From: Alphaproteobacteria bacterium
Lineage (GTDB): Bacteria > Pseudomonadota > Alphaproteobacteria > UBA8366
NCBI GenBank assembly: GCA_028281325.1
Contig: JANQKC010000041.1
Coordinates: 1-40,263 of the forward strand
Direction of reading: 5' to 3'
DNA: 40,263 nt
Shown here piece by piece: positions 1-9,840 of the stretch. The notes below the pieces were generated by a model, which saw only the letters and a program-made list of their open reading frames with translations, was not told the DNA's origin and searched no databases. The position numbers and the translations under genes are program-made. The first letter of the stretch is position 1, and every line of letters starts with the position of its first letter.

Positions 1-856
<856 letters not shown>

Positions 857-880
857 TTACCAGTCGGAGCGATCCCGGCC

Positions 881-1168
881 TCAGCCGACGACGCCCATAA
901 TGTCGCTTTCCTTCATGATCAACAGGTCTTCCCCGTCGACCTTCACTTCGTTGCCCGACCACTTGCCGTAAATGATGCGGTCGCCTTTCTTGACGTCCAA
1001 CGGCACAACGCGGCCTTCTTCCGTCCGGGCGCCCTGGCCGACGGCAACGACTTCCCCTTCCGACGGCTTCTCTTTCGCCGTATCCGGGATGATGATTCCA
1101 CCGGCCGTCTTCTCTTCCGATTCCAGCGGGCGAACAACGACGCGATCATGCAGAGGCCTGATCTTCAT
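881..1168 (-). CDS. groES: Co-chaperonin GroES (10 kDa)
   Basis: Heptameric lid of the GroEL chamber, 95 residues, the usual size. The protein starts [16 protein letters not shown]. The mobile loop ([18 protein letters not shown], roughly residues 17-34) and the C-terminal ESDIMGVVG are intact. An upstream in-frame extension to 1279 exists, but it would run through the CIRCE operator. The ATG at 1168 has a Shine-Dalgarno-like AGAGGAGAG about six bases upstream and matches the family start, so I chose it. It is the first gene of groESL; transcription should begin near 1244 and be repressed by HrcA at the CIRCE element. Confidence 0.98.
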   Translation of the reverse strand: MKIRPLHDRVVVRPLESEEKTAGGIIIPDTAKEKPSEGEVVAVGQGARTEEGRVVPLDVKKGDRIIYGKWSGNEVKVDGEDLLIMKESDIMGVVG

Positions 1169-1221
1169 GCGGCTCTCTCCTCTTTGTCTTATGTGCTTCG
1201 AATGGATTGGTGTATCTGCTG

Positions 1222-1248
1222 TTAGCACTCTTGCGTAACGAGTGCCAA
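1222..1248 (-). promoter_or_regulatory. CIRCE operator (HrcA binding site)
   Basis: Seen directly: TTAGCACTC, nine bases, GAGTGCCAA. This matches the established CIRCE consensus TTAGCACTC-N9-GAGTGCTAA with a single mismatch in the second arm. It lies just downstream of the groES -10 box, covering the expected transcription start, which fits repression by HrcA. Confidence 0.93.
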
Positions 1249-1250
1249 GG

Positions 1251-1279
1251 GATATAGGAAGCCTGCGCCGGCCTGTCAA
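1251..1279 (-). promoter_or_regulatory. groESL vegetative promoter
   Basis: On the minus strand the -35 is a perfect TTGACA (1274-1279), followed by 17 bases and TATATC (1251-1256) as -10. The CIRCE operator follows at once. The hflX stop codon (TGA, 1276-1278) lies inside the -35 hexamer, so the promoter is embedded in the end of the upstream gene. Confidence 0.8.
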
Positions 1280-2658
1280 CGGTGCGGCGGGGTATCCTGC
1301 GTCTTTCCGAGGGACTTAATCCGGAAACGATGCTCGAATCGCGAGACGTCGGCGGGGTCCAGCGCCACGCCGATCACCGCATGATCATCCGTTTCGGCGC
1401 GATCCATGACCTTGCCGTGCGCATAAAGCCAGGCAAGCGCCGCGCCGTCGGACAAATCCAGCCGGTATTGGTGGTAGGACCGGGCCTCGGACAACAGTTC
1501 CGCCAAGCGGTCGAGCAGCGTGTCGCAGCCCTCGCCCGAAACCGCCGACAGCGCGACCATATCGTCGTCCCGCGCGACCCGGGCGGCGACGATGTCCTTC
1601 TCTTCCGGGTCCAGCAAGTCGATCTTGTTCAGCACTTCGAGCCGGCGTTGATCGGCGTCGAGCCCCATTTCACCCAGTACCGCCAACACATCGGCATTCT
1701 GAGCGTCGCTTTCCGGATGCGAGATATCCCGCACGTGCAGGATTACGTCCGCCTCGGCGACCTCTTCGAGGGTCGCGCGGAAGGACGCCACCAATTGGGT
1801 CGGCAGCTGCGAAATGAACCCGACGGTATCGGACAGGATGATCTGATGCCCCGACGGCAAGGTCACCGACCGCATCGTCGGGTCGAGGGTCGCAAACAAT
1901 AAATCTTCCGCATAGGCGGTTCCGCCGGACAATCGGTTGAACAGCGTCGATTTGCCGGCATTCGTATATCCGACCAACGCGACCACCGGGTACGGGACCT
2001 TCTTCCGCGCCTTGCGATGCAAGCCGCGCGTCCGCTTGACGCTTTCCAGCTCCTTCTTCAGCCGCGCGATCCGTTGATCGATCAGCCGCCGGTCGATCTC
2101 GAGTTGGCTTTCACCAGGGCCGCCGAGGAAGCCGTGTCCACCGCGCTGGCGTTCGAGATGGGTCCAGCTTCGCACCAATCGCGACCGCTGGTAGGTGAGC
2201 GCGGCCAACTCAACCTGCAACCTGCCCTCATGCGTCCGCGCCCGGGCGCCGAAGATTTCGAGGATCAGGCCCGTCCGGTCGATGACCTTTGCGGACAGCT
2301 GTTGTTCCAGGTTACGCTGCTGCACCGGCGTCAGCGCCGTGTCGACGATAACGATGTCGATCTCGAGCGCCTTGATCAGATCCCGAAACCGGTCGATGAC
2401 GCCGCGTCCCAAAAACGACGATGGGATCACCCGCGCAAGTTTCACCGATTCGTTGTGGGCAACGTCCAGGTTGATGGCCGCGGTCAGGCCGACAGCCTCC
2501 GCAAGCTGCGACTCGGCGCTACGGCGGCGCGACGGCGCATTGCCGCCCGCCCGGCGCACATCGGGACAAATGACGAGCGCGCGCCCGATCGAGCGCGCGT
2601 CCTTATGCGCAACACCATTCAAGTTTTTTGAGTTTTCCTCGGTCAGCTTAACCGTCAC
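1276..2658 (-). CDS. hflX: GTPase HflX (ribosome-splitting/rescue factor)
   Basis: Cytoplasmic GTPase of the Obg-HflX superfamily. Family members bind the 50S subunit and split stalled or stress-inactivated 70S ribosomes. The protein has 460 residues. The N-terminal HflX domain ends in a glycine-rich element [13 protein letters not shown] (about 179-191), followed by a helical linker. The G domain then shows G1 GYTNAGKST (230-238), G3 DTVGF (277-281), G4 NKID (344-347) and SAVSG (371-375). The start is GTG, overlapping the end of hfq by 11 bases, so translation is probably coupled. The N-terminal 30 residues are poorly conserved by eye, so a later start is possible. The tail overlaps the groES promoter. 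Confidence 0.95.
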   Translation of the reverse strand: MTVKLTEENSKNLNGVAHKDARSIGRALVICPDVRRAGGNAPSRRRSAESQLAEAVGLTAAINLDVAHNESVKLARVIPSSFLGRGVIDRFRDLIKALEIDIVIVDTALTPVQQRNLEQQLSAKVIDRTGLILEIFGARARTHEGRLQVELAALTYQRSRLVRSWTHLERQRGGHGFLGGPGESQLEIDRRLIDQRIARLKKELESVKRTRGLHRKARKKVPYPVVALVGYTNAGKSTLFNRLSGGTAYAEDLLFATLDPTMRSVTLPSGHQIILSDTVGFISQLPTQLVASFRATLEEVAEADVILHVRDISHPESDAQNADVLAVLGEMGLDADQRRLEVLNKIDLLDPEEKDIVAARVARDDDMVALSAVSGEGCDTLLDRLAELLSEARSYHQYRLDLSDGAALAWLYAHGKVMDRAETDDHAVIGVALDPADVSRFEHRFRIKSLGKTQDTPPHR

Positions 2659-2899
2659 CGTCCTCGGGTTTCGATTCGAACAACTGCACCGGTTGCGCCG
2701 GCATCACTGTCGAGATGGCATGTTTATACACCAATTGCGAATGCGCATCGCGACGCAGCAAGACGCAGAAGTTGTCGAACCAGGTAATGATTCCCTGCAA
2801 CTTTACGCCGTTAACTAAAAATATCGTAACCGGCATCTTGGCCTTGCGGACGTGGTTGAGGAACACGTCTTGCAAATTCTGGCCTTTCTCCGAAGACAT
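2648..2899 (-). CDS. hfq: RNA chaperone Hfq
   Basis: Hexameric Sm-like protein that pairs small RNAs with target mRNAs. It has 83 residues. The Sm1 region [20 protein letters not shown] and the Sm2 motif YKHAIST are complete, and the acidic tail (ESKPEDGDG) is short, as in other alphaproteobacterial Hfq proteins. The ATG at 2899 is preceded by AAAGGGA. hfq is the leading gene of the hfq-hflX pair and has its own promoter at 2963-2992. Confidence 0.98.
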   Translation of the reverse strand: MSSEKGQNLQDVFLNHVRKAKMPVTIFLVNGVKLQGIITWFDNFCVLLRRDAHSQLVYKHAISTVMPAQPVQLFESKPEDGDG

Positions 2900-2962
2900 G
2901 GATTAAGTCCCTTTGTTGTCGTTGGGGCCTTATACGAACCCGGCAATTATTGGTACGTCGCA

Positions 2963-2992
2963 ATCATATGGCCCTTACGGAAGAAACTGCAA
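2963..2992 (-). promoter_or_regulatory. Probable hfq-hflX promoter
   Basis: Minus strand TTGCAG (2987-2992), 18 bases, TATGAT (2963-2968). This would start RNA near 2956, giving a leader of about 57 bases before hfq. Two hexamers close to the sigma-70 consensus in the correct direction; not otherwise confirmed. Confidence 0.5.
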
Positions 2993-3018
2993 TAACTGTT
3001 CGGACTGCGGCAGCCACT

Positions 3019-3687
3019 TTACAACGTGATGACGTGACTCGCTAGCTCTATACAAGAGCGAAAATGAACCATCGGTTGAAAGTCGTCGAACTCGGCTTCC
3101 AGAGGCTGTTGCCGCCGCACCAAAACCGGGACGCAATTGGTACGGTGCGCGATCTCCATATCCACGTCGGAATCGCCGACGAACCACACCGCCGGCCCCG
3201 CCGCTATATCGCTGCCGGCGAGCGCCATGTGAATGGGATCTTCCGCCGGTTTGTCGCGCGCTGCGTCGCCGGCGCCGACGATGTTGTGGAAATAGCCGTC
3301 CCATCCGAGATGCGTGGCCTCCTCCCGGAGATACCGTCCGGTCTTGTTGCTCACAACCGCAAGGCAGAGACCGGCATCATGGAAAGTCCGCAGCATGTCG
3401 GACGCACCAGAAGTTGGTGTCAGACGTTCCAAATGCAGTCTTTCGAAGGCCTCATAAAAAATCTCGCCGGCCCGTTCCCAATCATCGCCGAACAGTTTCG
3501 GGAACGACTCGCGCATCGAATAGCGCACCCGGTCTCGCGTTTCCTGCAACGTCCAAGGGACGTGACCCATGGCGTTGAACGTAACTTCCAACGCCGCATG
3601 GATCGTCGTCCAACTATCGACAAGCGTGTTGTCCCAGTCGAAAACGACGGCCTTGGGCTGTGGCATGGACGGATGCGGCGCGGGCAT
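3019..3687 (-). CDS. HAD-family hydrolase (phosphoglycolate-phosphatase-like)
   Basis: Haloacid dehalogenase superfamily phosphatase, subfamily IA, 222 residues. The four HAD motifs are present: nucleophile motif I FDWDNTLVDSW, motif II SNKTG, motif III lysine in RDKPAEDP, and motif IV VGDSDVDMEIA. A helical cap domain lies between motifs I and II. It resembles Gph-type phosphatases, but the substrate cannot be read from sequence. The gene begins 7 bases after the aminotransferase stop, and an alternative ATG lies at 3666; neither has a strong ribosome binding site. A longer frame upstream only runs through the neighbouring gene. It may be co-transcribed with the aminotransferase and trkA. 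Confidence 0.88.
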   Translation of the reverse strand: MPAPHPSMPQPKAVVFDWDNTLVDSWTTIHAALEVTFNAMGHVPWTLQETRDRVRYSMRESFPKLFGDDWERAGEIFYEAFERLHLERLTPTSGASDMLRTFHDAGLCLAVVSNKTGRYLREEATHLGWDGYFHNIVGAGDAARDKPAEDPIHMALAGSDIAAGPAVWFVGDSDVDMEIAHRTNCVPVLVRRQQPLEAEFDDFQPMVHFRSCIELASHVITL

Positions 3688-3694
3688 AACGGCG

Positions 3695-4585
3695 TCAGGC
3701 GGACGGCCCGCCGGCGTCATCCTCCGGTGCGGCTTCGCCGTTGCAGTACGCCATGTAGCTTTCGAGGATGCGCGTGCTGATCGTGCCCGGGTGGCCATTG
3801 CCGATGACGGCATCGTCGATCTGGACCACCGGCGTCGCAAAGGACGTGGCGCTTGAGGTGAAAGCCTCGCGCGCGTTTTGCGCCTCCTCGACGGTGAACG
3901 CCCGCTCCTCGAACTCGATGCCCTCTTCCGCCGCAATCCGCAGGATCGTCATCCGGGTGATGCCGTTGAGGATATCGTGCGTTGCGGGACGGGTCACCAG
4001 CTTGCCGTCCTTGGTGATGATCCAGGCATTGCTCGACGTGCCCTCGGTGACGTTGCCGTCGGCGTCGACCTGCCATCCCTCATAGGCTCCGGCGCGGGCC
4101 GCTTCGGTCTTACCGATGCAGTTCGGCAGCAGCGAGACCGTCTTGATGTCGCAACGCTGCCAGCGGATATCAGGCACGGTCACGACCTTCACGCCATCAG
4201 CGAATTTGGAATGCCCGGCGAAGTTGGCCTTGCGCGTGGTCATGACGACGCTGGGCGCACAGGGCGGATCGGGGAACTTGTGATCGCGCGGCGCTACGCC
4301 CCGGGTAATCTGCATGTAGAGCAACCCGTTCTCGACCCCGTTCCGGCGCACCAGCTCGCGCATCACCATCCGCAGGACATTCCGCGTCATCGGCATCGGG
4401 ATTTCGATTTCCGACAACGAGCGCTCCAACCGGTCGAGATGCGGGCCTTCGTCCACCATACGCCGGTTGACGATGGTCACCACTTCATAGACACCGTCCG
4501 AAAACTGATATCCGCGGTCCTCGATATGAACGGCCGCGTCACCGTGTTGGACGTACCGACCGTTGACATAGGCAAATCTAGGCAT
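3695..4585 (-). CDS. dat: D-amino acid aminotransferase (D-alanine transaminase type)
   Basis: PLP-dependent fold-type IV aminotransferase, 296 residues. D-alanine transaminases interconvert D-alanine and D-glutamate with their 2-oxo acids, feeding peptidoglycan precursors. The PLP lysine is K148 in RCDIKTVSLLPN, the cofactor-ring glutamate is E181 in VTEGTSSNAW, and the phosphate-binding turn is GITRMTIL. The RxH pair in TRGVAPRDHKFP and the DGVYEVV strand match D-specific enzymes rather than branched-chain aminotransferases. That assigns D-specificity by inference from family knowledge. The position beside hfq and trkA matches other alphaproteobacteria. Confidence 0.88.
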   Translation of the reverse strand: MPRFAYVNGRYVQHGDAAVHIEDRGYQFSDGVYEVVTIVNRRMVDEGPHLDRLERSLSEIEIPMPMTRNVLRMVMRELVRRNGVENGLLYMQITRGVAPRDHKFPDPPCAPSVVMTTRKANFAGHSKFADGVKVVTVPDIRWQRCDIKTVSLLPNCIGKTEAARAGAYEGWQVDADGNVTEGTSSNAWIITKDGKLVTRPATHDILNGITRMTILRIAAEEGIEFEERAFTVEEAQNAREAFTSSATSFATPVVQIDDAVIGNGHPGTISTRILESYMAYCNGEAAPEDDAGGPSA

Positions 4586-4615
4586 CCTGGCCCCTTCCCG
4601 ATTGTCGACGTGATG

Positions 4616-4631
4616 CGGGGCGTGCGCCCCG
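4616..4631 (-). terminator. GC-rich hairpin between trkA and the aminotransferase gene
   Basis: Perfect inverted repeat CGGGGCG / CGCCCCG separated by two bases, or a 6-bp stem with a 4-base loop. It lies in the 59-base gap after the trkA stop. There is no T-run on the minus strand, so it is at most a weak terminator, a pause site or an mRNA-stabilising stem. Confidence 0.35.
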
Positions 4632-4644
4632 TCAGGCTTTGGCT

Positions 4645-6018
4645 TTAGAAGAATTCGAGCCGCACGGCAAAGAGTTTTTCGACCTTTCGGACGGACCCCG
4701 CGGTTGCCAGCAGAATGACCCGGTCCTGCGCGAGTACATCCGTGTCGCCGCGCGGGATGATCACCACGCCGTCGCGCACGATGGCCCCGACGATCACGCC
4801 GGAGGGCAGCTTGCCGTCGCGGATCTTCGACCCGACGAGCGGCGAGGTTTCGAGCGCTTCGGCCTCGATGATCTCGCCGAAGCCGTCGCGCAGCGAATGG
4901 ACCGCACGGATTCGGCCGCGCCGGACGTGCTGCAGGATCGTCGACACCGTAATCGCCCGCGGATTGACCAGCACGTCGATGCCGAGCGTGGTGACCAGCG
5001 AGGAATAGGTCGTCTTGTTGGCCAGCGCGATCGTCCGCTCGACGCCGTAGCGCTTCGCGAGCAACGATCCGAGGATGTTGGTCTCGTCGTCATCGGTCAC
5101 CGCGACCACCGTATCGGCCGACCGGATATTGATCTCTTCGAGAATATCGGAATCCAACCCGTCACCGTTCGTGACCATCGTGTCCGGCAGCAGCGCGGCG
5201 ACCTTGCGGGCGCGCAACTGGTCGCGCTCGACGATGCGCGCGGACATGTCGGGGTTGGCCTCGATCAGCTTGGCCAGGTTGAGCCCGATATTGCCGCCGC
5301 CGAGAATCACGAGGCGGTGCGCTTCCGTCTCCTCATACCCGAACGCCGCCAAGGCGCGCGGCACATGCGTCGTGTCGGCGGCGAAATACACTTCGTCCCC
5401 GGGAAACATCTGATCGGTCGATTTCGGCACAAAGGCATTGTCGTCGTGCACGATCCCGACGATCACGATGTGCAAGTCGGGAAAGAGTTCGGTCAGTTGC
5501 CGCAACGGCGTGTTTACGATCGGGCAGTCCTCGGTGCAGCGGACGCCGATCACGCGCACCTTGTCCTCGGCCAACGGGATCATGTCGAACGCCCCCGGCA
5601 CGGCAAGACGCCGCGAGATCGCCTGCGCCACTTCGATCTCCGGCGAGATGATCACGTCGATCGGCATGTGATCGCGGCTGAACAGGTCGGCCCACATCGG
5701 CGCAAGGAAACTCTGCTGGCGTATCCGGGCGATCTTGGTCGGCACGTTGAACAGCGAGTGCGCGACCTGACAGGCCACCATGTTGACCTCATCGGCAAAG
5801 GTTACCGCGATGATCATGTCGGCGTCCGCCGCGCCGGCATTCTCCAGGACGTCGGGTTGCGAGGCGTTGCCGACGAAGGCCTGCACGTCCAACGTTTCGT
5901 TGACCCGGCCGATCAACTCGAAGGACTGATCGATGACGGTCACATCATTCTGTTCGCCGGCGAGATACGAGGCGATGTGGTATCCGACCTGGCCGGCCCC
6001 GCAAATGATGACCTTCAT
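4645..6018 (-). CDS. trkA: Trk system potassium uptake protein TrkA
   Basis: Cytoplasmic peripheral subunit that binds NAD(H) and gates the TrkH/TrkG potassium channel. The protein has 457 residues built as two RCK repeats. The first opens with IICGAGQVG (residues 4-12), ending its Rossmann strand at D30. The second opens with LVILGGGNIG (236-245). Each is followed by a TrkA-C domain, at about 140-225 and 370-455. The length is normal. It starts 30 bases after ntrX, in the same direction, so it is probably at the end of the ntr transcript. No trkH is visible in the window. Confidence 0.95.
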   Translation of the reverse strand: MKVIICGAGQVGYHIASYLAGEQNDVTVIDQSFELIGRVNETLDVQAFVGNASQPDVLENAGAADADMIIAVTFADEVNMVACQVAHSLFNVPTKIARIRQQSFLAPMWADLFSRDHMPIDVIISPEIEVAQAISRRLAVPGAFDMIPLAEDKVRVIGVRCTEDCPIVNTPLRQLTELFPDLHIVIVGIVHDDNAFVPKSTDQMFPGDEVYFAADTTHVPRALAAFGYEETEAHRLVILGGGNIGLNLAKLIEANPDMSARIVERDQLRARKVAALLPDTMVTNGDGLDSDILEEINIRSADTVVAVTDDDETNILGSLLAKRYGVERTIALANKTTYSSLVTTLGIDVLVNPRAITVSTILQHVRRGRIRAVHSLRDGFGEIIEAEALETSPLVGSKIRDGKLPSGVIVGAIVRDGVVIIPRGDTDVLAQDRVILLATAGSVRKVEKLFAVRLEFF

Positions 6019-6048
6019 CGGCGATATCCCCGATATCCCGGACGATGA

Positions 6049-7449
6049 CTAGGCACTGGTCTTCTGCGCCCGTTCGGAGTTGTGTACGCCCAGCCCTTTG
6101 AGCTTTCGGTGCAGGGCCGCGCGATCCATGCCGACGAACCCGGCGGTCCGGCTGATGTTGCCGCCGAACCGGGCAAGATGAAATGTCAGATATTGCCGCT
6201 CGAAATCCTCACGGGCCTCGCGCAGCGGCTGGTTCATGATGCCGAGCGACGCATCCGACCGCAGGAATTCAGGCGAGCCGCCGCCGATGGCCTCGGCCAC
6301 GGCGTCCGCACTGACAGGCGCATCCGGATCGCCCGAACTCGGCAGCAGCAGGCGCTCGATCACGTTCACCAATTCCCAAACGTTGCCCGGCCATTCATAG
6401 GCTTGCAGCGCGATCAACGCTTCCTCGGACAAGGCCCGCGGCGACCGGCCTTTCGCCGACGCGGCCCGCGCCATCAACTCGGTCGACAACTCGGGAATGT
6501 CCGCCCGCCGGACGCCCAAGGGCGGCACGGTGAGCGGCACGACGTTGAGCCGGTAGTACAGGTCTTCGCGGAACAAGCCCGCTTCGATTTCGCGGGTGAG
6601 GTCCCGGTTGGTGGTGGCGATCACCCGCACGTCCACCTCGACCCAGCCGGCGCCGCCGATCCGGTTGAACCGGGGCTTATGCAGCACGCGCACGATCTTC
6701 GCCTGGGTTTCGAGCGGCATGTCGGCCACTTCGTCCAGCAGTAAGGTGCCGCCATGCGCTTGCTCCAACACCCCGACCTTGCGCGCGGTGTCGTCCGTCG
6801 CTTCGACGCCGAACAGCGCCGTCTCCATCCGGTCCGGCTCCAGACCGGCGCAGTTCAGGACGACGAACCGCCCCCCCGCGCGGGTGGACCGATCATGCAG
6901 CAGTTGCGCGACGACGCTTTTGCCCGATCCCGGGGAACCCGTGATAAGGACACGGCTGTCGGTCGGCGCGACCTTTTCCAAGGCCTGCCGAAGCTGCGCG
7001 ATCGCCGGCGAATTTCCGGTCAAGTCGGCAAGTCGGTCGCCGACCTGCTTCTGCAGCGCCTGATTCTCGTGACGCAGCCGGGCATCCTCGACCGCGCGCG
7101 AAATGGTGTGCAATAGAACTTCGGACTTGAACGGCTTGGTCAGGAAATCGTAGGCGCCCATCTTCGTGGCCCGCACCGCCATGTCGAAGGTGGCGTGCCC
7201 GCTGATCATCAGCACCTGTTGGTCGGGATTGTCGCGTCGAATGATTTCGAGCATCTGAAGCCCGTCGTATTGGCTGTTCTGCAGCCACACATCGAGAATG
7301 ATCAGGCTCGGCTGACGCGCTTCGATCGCGGCGAACGCTTCGCTGCTGCTGCCGGCTTCCCGCGTCTCGTATCCTTCATCCTGAAGGATGCCGGCGATCA
7401 ACTTACAGATATCGGCTTCGTCATCGACAATAAGAATGTCGCTGGCCAT
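6049..7449 (-). CDS. ntrX: Nitrogen assimilation response regulator NtrX
   Basis: Response regulator partner of NtrY, 466 residues. The receiver domain (1-120) has acidic pocket DDE (9-11), phosphoacceptor D53 and K105. An AAA+ domain follows with Walker A GSPGSGKS (171-178) and Walker B GGTLLLDEV. The C-terminal Fis-type helix-turn-helix is GNISRTAGFVGMDRAALHRKL. The sigma-54 contact loop GAFTGA is absent: after ALFG (211-214) the sequence runs straight to RKVGVLEQAHGG. That is the recognised pattern of NtrX and argues against classic sigma-54 activation. The gap to ntrY is 6 bases, consistent with one transcript. Confidence 0.95.
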   Translation of the reverse strand: MASDILIVDDEADICKLIAGILQDEGYETREAGSSSEAFAAIEARQPSLIILDVWLQNSQYDGLQMLEIIRRDNPDQQVLMISGHATFDMAVRATKMGAYDFLTKPFKSEVLLHTISRAVEDARLRHENQALQKQVGDRLADLTGNSPAIAQLRQALEKVAPTDSRVLITGSPGSGKSVVAQLLHDRSTRAGGRFVVLNCAGLEPDRMETALFGVEATDDTARKVGVLEQAHGGTLLLDEVADMPLETQAKIVRVLHKPRFNRIGGAGWVEVDVRVIATTNRDLTREIEAGLFREDLYYRLNVVPLTVPPLGVRRADIPELSTELMARAASAKGRSPRALSEEALIALQAYEWPGNVWELVNVIERLLLPSSGDPDAPVSADAVAEAIGGGSPEFLRSDASLGIMNQPLREAREDFERQYLTFHLARFGGNISRTAGFVGMDRAALHRKLKGLGVHNSERAQKTSA

Positions 7450-7455
7450 ATGGCC

Positions 7456-9732
7456 TTACCTCCCTGGGGCCGCGGTCATACCGTGCCCCTGCGATTCCAG
7501 CGCCTCCTGCACCTGCTCAGCCGTTGCGGGCGCCCCTTTGAATTCCAGGCGGACATTGGCTCCGCCGTCGGGCGCATCCTCCAAGAGCAGCTGGCCACCA
7601 TGGTCTTCCATTATTTTCTTAACAATGGCAAGGCCAAGACCTGTTCCTTTTCGCCGCGTGGTGAAATACGGCTCGGTCAATCGTTCCCGCGCGGACTCCG
7701 GCAGCCCTTTGCCGTCATCCTGAACTTCGATGAAGGTGCGGCCGTCTTCGACGCCGAGCCGCACGTCGATATGCCCCTTGGTCGTGCCGTCGCCCTGGCG
7801 GGCTTCGATCGCCTCGGCGCCGTTGAGCAAAAGGTTGGTCAACGCCTGACTGATCTGCCGGCCATCGCAATGGTAATAGACCGCATCGTCCGGCAGATCG
7901 GTCGAGAACTTGATTTCCGGATAAGCGTTGCGCTGCAGGAAAACCGCCTGGCGGCACAGGTCCGAGAGATTCTCAAGCCGCATGACCGGCTCGGGAACGC
8001 GGGCGAAGCTGGAGAACTCATCGACCATCCGCCCGATATCGCCGACATGCCGCACGATCGTCTCGGTGCAGGTGACGAAGGTATCGCGGTCGCTGGTGAT
8101 CTCCCCCAGATACTTGCGCTTCAGCCGTTCGGCGGACAGTTGAATCGGCGTCAACGGATTCCGGATTTCATGCGCGATACGCCGCGCGACATCGGCCCAG
8201 GCCGCCTTGCGTTGCGCGGCGACGAGGTCCGACACGTCGTCGAAGGTCACCACGAAGCCATTGATCTCGTCGTTTTCCCGCTCGACGGTGATCCGCGCCA
8301 GCAGGGTCCGGTTCTGTTTCGACCGTTGAACTTGGATCTCCGCCTCGATCGGGCGGCTGCCGCGTTGCTGCTGCGCCTGCCGCAGCAGGTCGGCCATTTC
8401 CGGCACCGCGTCGCCGAGTTCGCGCCCGACCATTCGGTCGGCGGTCACGCCAAGCAGTTCGGTCGCCGAGAGGTTGGGCAGATTGACGCGGCCCCGCTCA
8501 TCAAGGCCGATGACGCCGGCGGAAACGCCCTCCAGAACGGCTTCGGTAAACCGCCGCCGTTGGTCGAGCTGGCGGTTCGCTTCCAGCAATTCCTGCCGGT
8601 TCTGTTCGAGATCGTTGGTCATCCGGTTGAAGGCGCGGCTGAGCGACCCAATTTCGTCGGGCGCGGTCGCCTCGGGGACCCGCGCGGACAGATCGCCGGC
8701 GCGCACGCGCTCGGTCGCGGCGATCAAGGCGCTCAACGGCCGCGACAACTGCGTCGCCATCAGCAAGCCGACCCAGGATGCCGCCAAGGTCATCACCAGC
8801 GCGATACCGGCAAACACCAGCGCAAAGCTGATCTGCATCCCGGCGCGCTGGAATTCCAGCCGTTCGAACCGCTCGACCGCGCCGCGCGTTCGCGTCGTAT
8901 GGGCGGACACCTTGGGATCGATGACCCGGCCGACATACAAAAACATGTCGAGGAACCCTTCCAGGCGGATCAGCGCGCGCACGCGGTCGTCATCCGTCCC
9001 AGTCACGATCGCGACCTCGCCGTTCCGGGCCCGTTCCATCGCCGACGGCGGGATCGGATCGATTTCCAGCATATAGGCGAAGCCGGACCGGCCACGCACG
9101 GCCCCATTGCCGTCGAAGACCACGGCTTCGGACAACTCGCGGATCCGCGACTGGAAATCGACGATGCGGTTGAACAGCGCCGGGTTGTTCTCAAGCGCCA
9201 ACGCGTCCCGGCTGAGGTCCTTGGCCATCGCCAGCACTTCCGCGCGGATCGTCTGCTTGTGCTCGTGCAGATAGGCTTCGGCCACGGCCACCGATTCATT
9301 CAGGGCTGTCCGCACCTGCCCGCTCAACCAGGACTGCAGGCCGAAGTTGAAGAAAAGGATCGACGCGACCGCGACGATGATGGCCGGCACGACCGAAACG
9401 AAGCCGAACAGCAGAACCAGGCGCACATGCAGCCGGGATCCCGCGGAGCCGCGCCGCCGTTCGACCCACAGCGCGACCACGCGCCACGTGATGACGACGG
9501 CCAGCAACAACAGCACGATGAGATCGGCATATAGCCACAACAGAACCTGATCGGGACCGGAACCGAACGGCGGCAAGCCGCGGATCGCCGCGTAGGTGCC
9601 CGAAATCGCGATCACCGCGGCGACGGCGAGCGATACCGCCAACGTCCGCCCGAGGTGAATGCCCTGCGCCCAGGCCAAAAGGCGTTCCGTGAAACGAGGC
9701 GTTGATGAGCCTGGCTGTTCGGTTGCGCTCAT
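7456..9732 (-). CDS. ntrY: Sensor histidine kinase NtrY
   Basis: Membrane-bound kinase that phosphorylates NtrX, 758 residues. Four membrane segments are visible at about 30-50, 63-90, 103-130 and 301-327, with a periplasmic sensor region (about 131-300) between the third and fourth. A HAMP domain (about 325-380), a PAS domain (about 390-505) and the HisKA H-box RRIAHEIRNPLTP with H521 follow. The ATPase domain shows the N-box NLLLNGAEAIE, DDGKGLP and GTGLGLAIVKKI. The 108-base gap to ntrC may hold a separate promoter, but I could not pick one out. Confidence 0.95.
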   Translation of the reverse strand: MSATEQPGSSTPRFTERLLAWAQGIHLGRTLAVSLAVAAVIAISGTYAAIRGLPPFGSGPDQVLLWLYADLIVLLLLAVVITWRVVALWVERRRGSAGSRLHVRLVLLFGFVSVVPAIIVAVASILFFNFGLQSWLSGQVRTALNESVAVAEAYLHEHKQTIRAEVLAMAKDLSRDALALENNPALFNRIVDFQSRIRELSEAVVFDGNGAVRGRSGFAYMLEIDPIPPSAMERARNGEVAIVTGTDDDRVRALIRLEGFLDMFLYVGRVIDPKVSAHTTRTRGAVERFERLEFQRAGMQISFALVFAGIALVMTLAASWVGLLMATQLSRPLSALIAATERVRAGDLSARVPEATAPDEIGSLSRAFNRMTNDLEQNRQELLEANRQLDQRRRFTEAVLEGVSAGVIGLDERGRVNLPNLSATELLGVTADRMVGRELGDAVPEMADLLRQAQQQRGSRPIEAEIQVQRSKQNRTLLARITVERENDEINGFVVTFDDVSDLVAAQRKAAWADVARRIAHEIRNPLTPIQLSAERLKRKYLGEITSDRDTFVTCTETIVRHVGDIGRMVDEFSSFARVPEPVMRLENLSDLCRQAVFLQRNAYPEIKFSTDLPDDAVYYHCDGRQISQALTNLLLNGAEAIEARQGDGTTKGHIDVRLGVEDGRTFIEVQDDGKGLPESARERLTEPYFTTRRKGTGLGLAIVKKIMEDHGGQLLLEDAPDGGANVRLEFKGAPATAEQVQEALESQGHGMTAAPGR

Positions 9733-9840
9733 ACGAAGGCTCGGACCGTGTCGTGAATGTAAGCGTCGGCTAACCGCGGTGTTCCGCGAAAAGCCCGAAA
9801 CCGCCGGATCGGTATGGATTCCGGCTGCCTACGAGCGCGG

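Noticed and set aside
7195..9534. Plus-strand open frame of about 779 codons opposite ntrX and ntrY
   Set aside because: Shadow of the ntrY reading frame; its composition is that of antisense high-GC codons and no domain is visible.
9775..9788. CGCGG-TGTT-CCGCG hairpin between ntrC and ntrY as a terminator
   Set aside because: Only a 5-bp stem and no T-run on the minus strand, while ntrBC and ntrYX are usually transcribed together or overlap.
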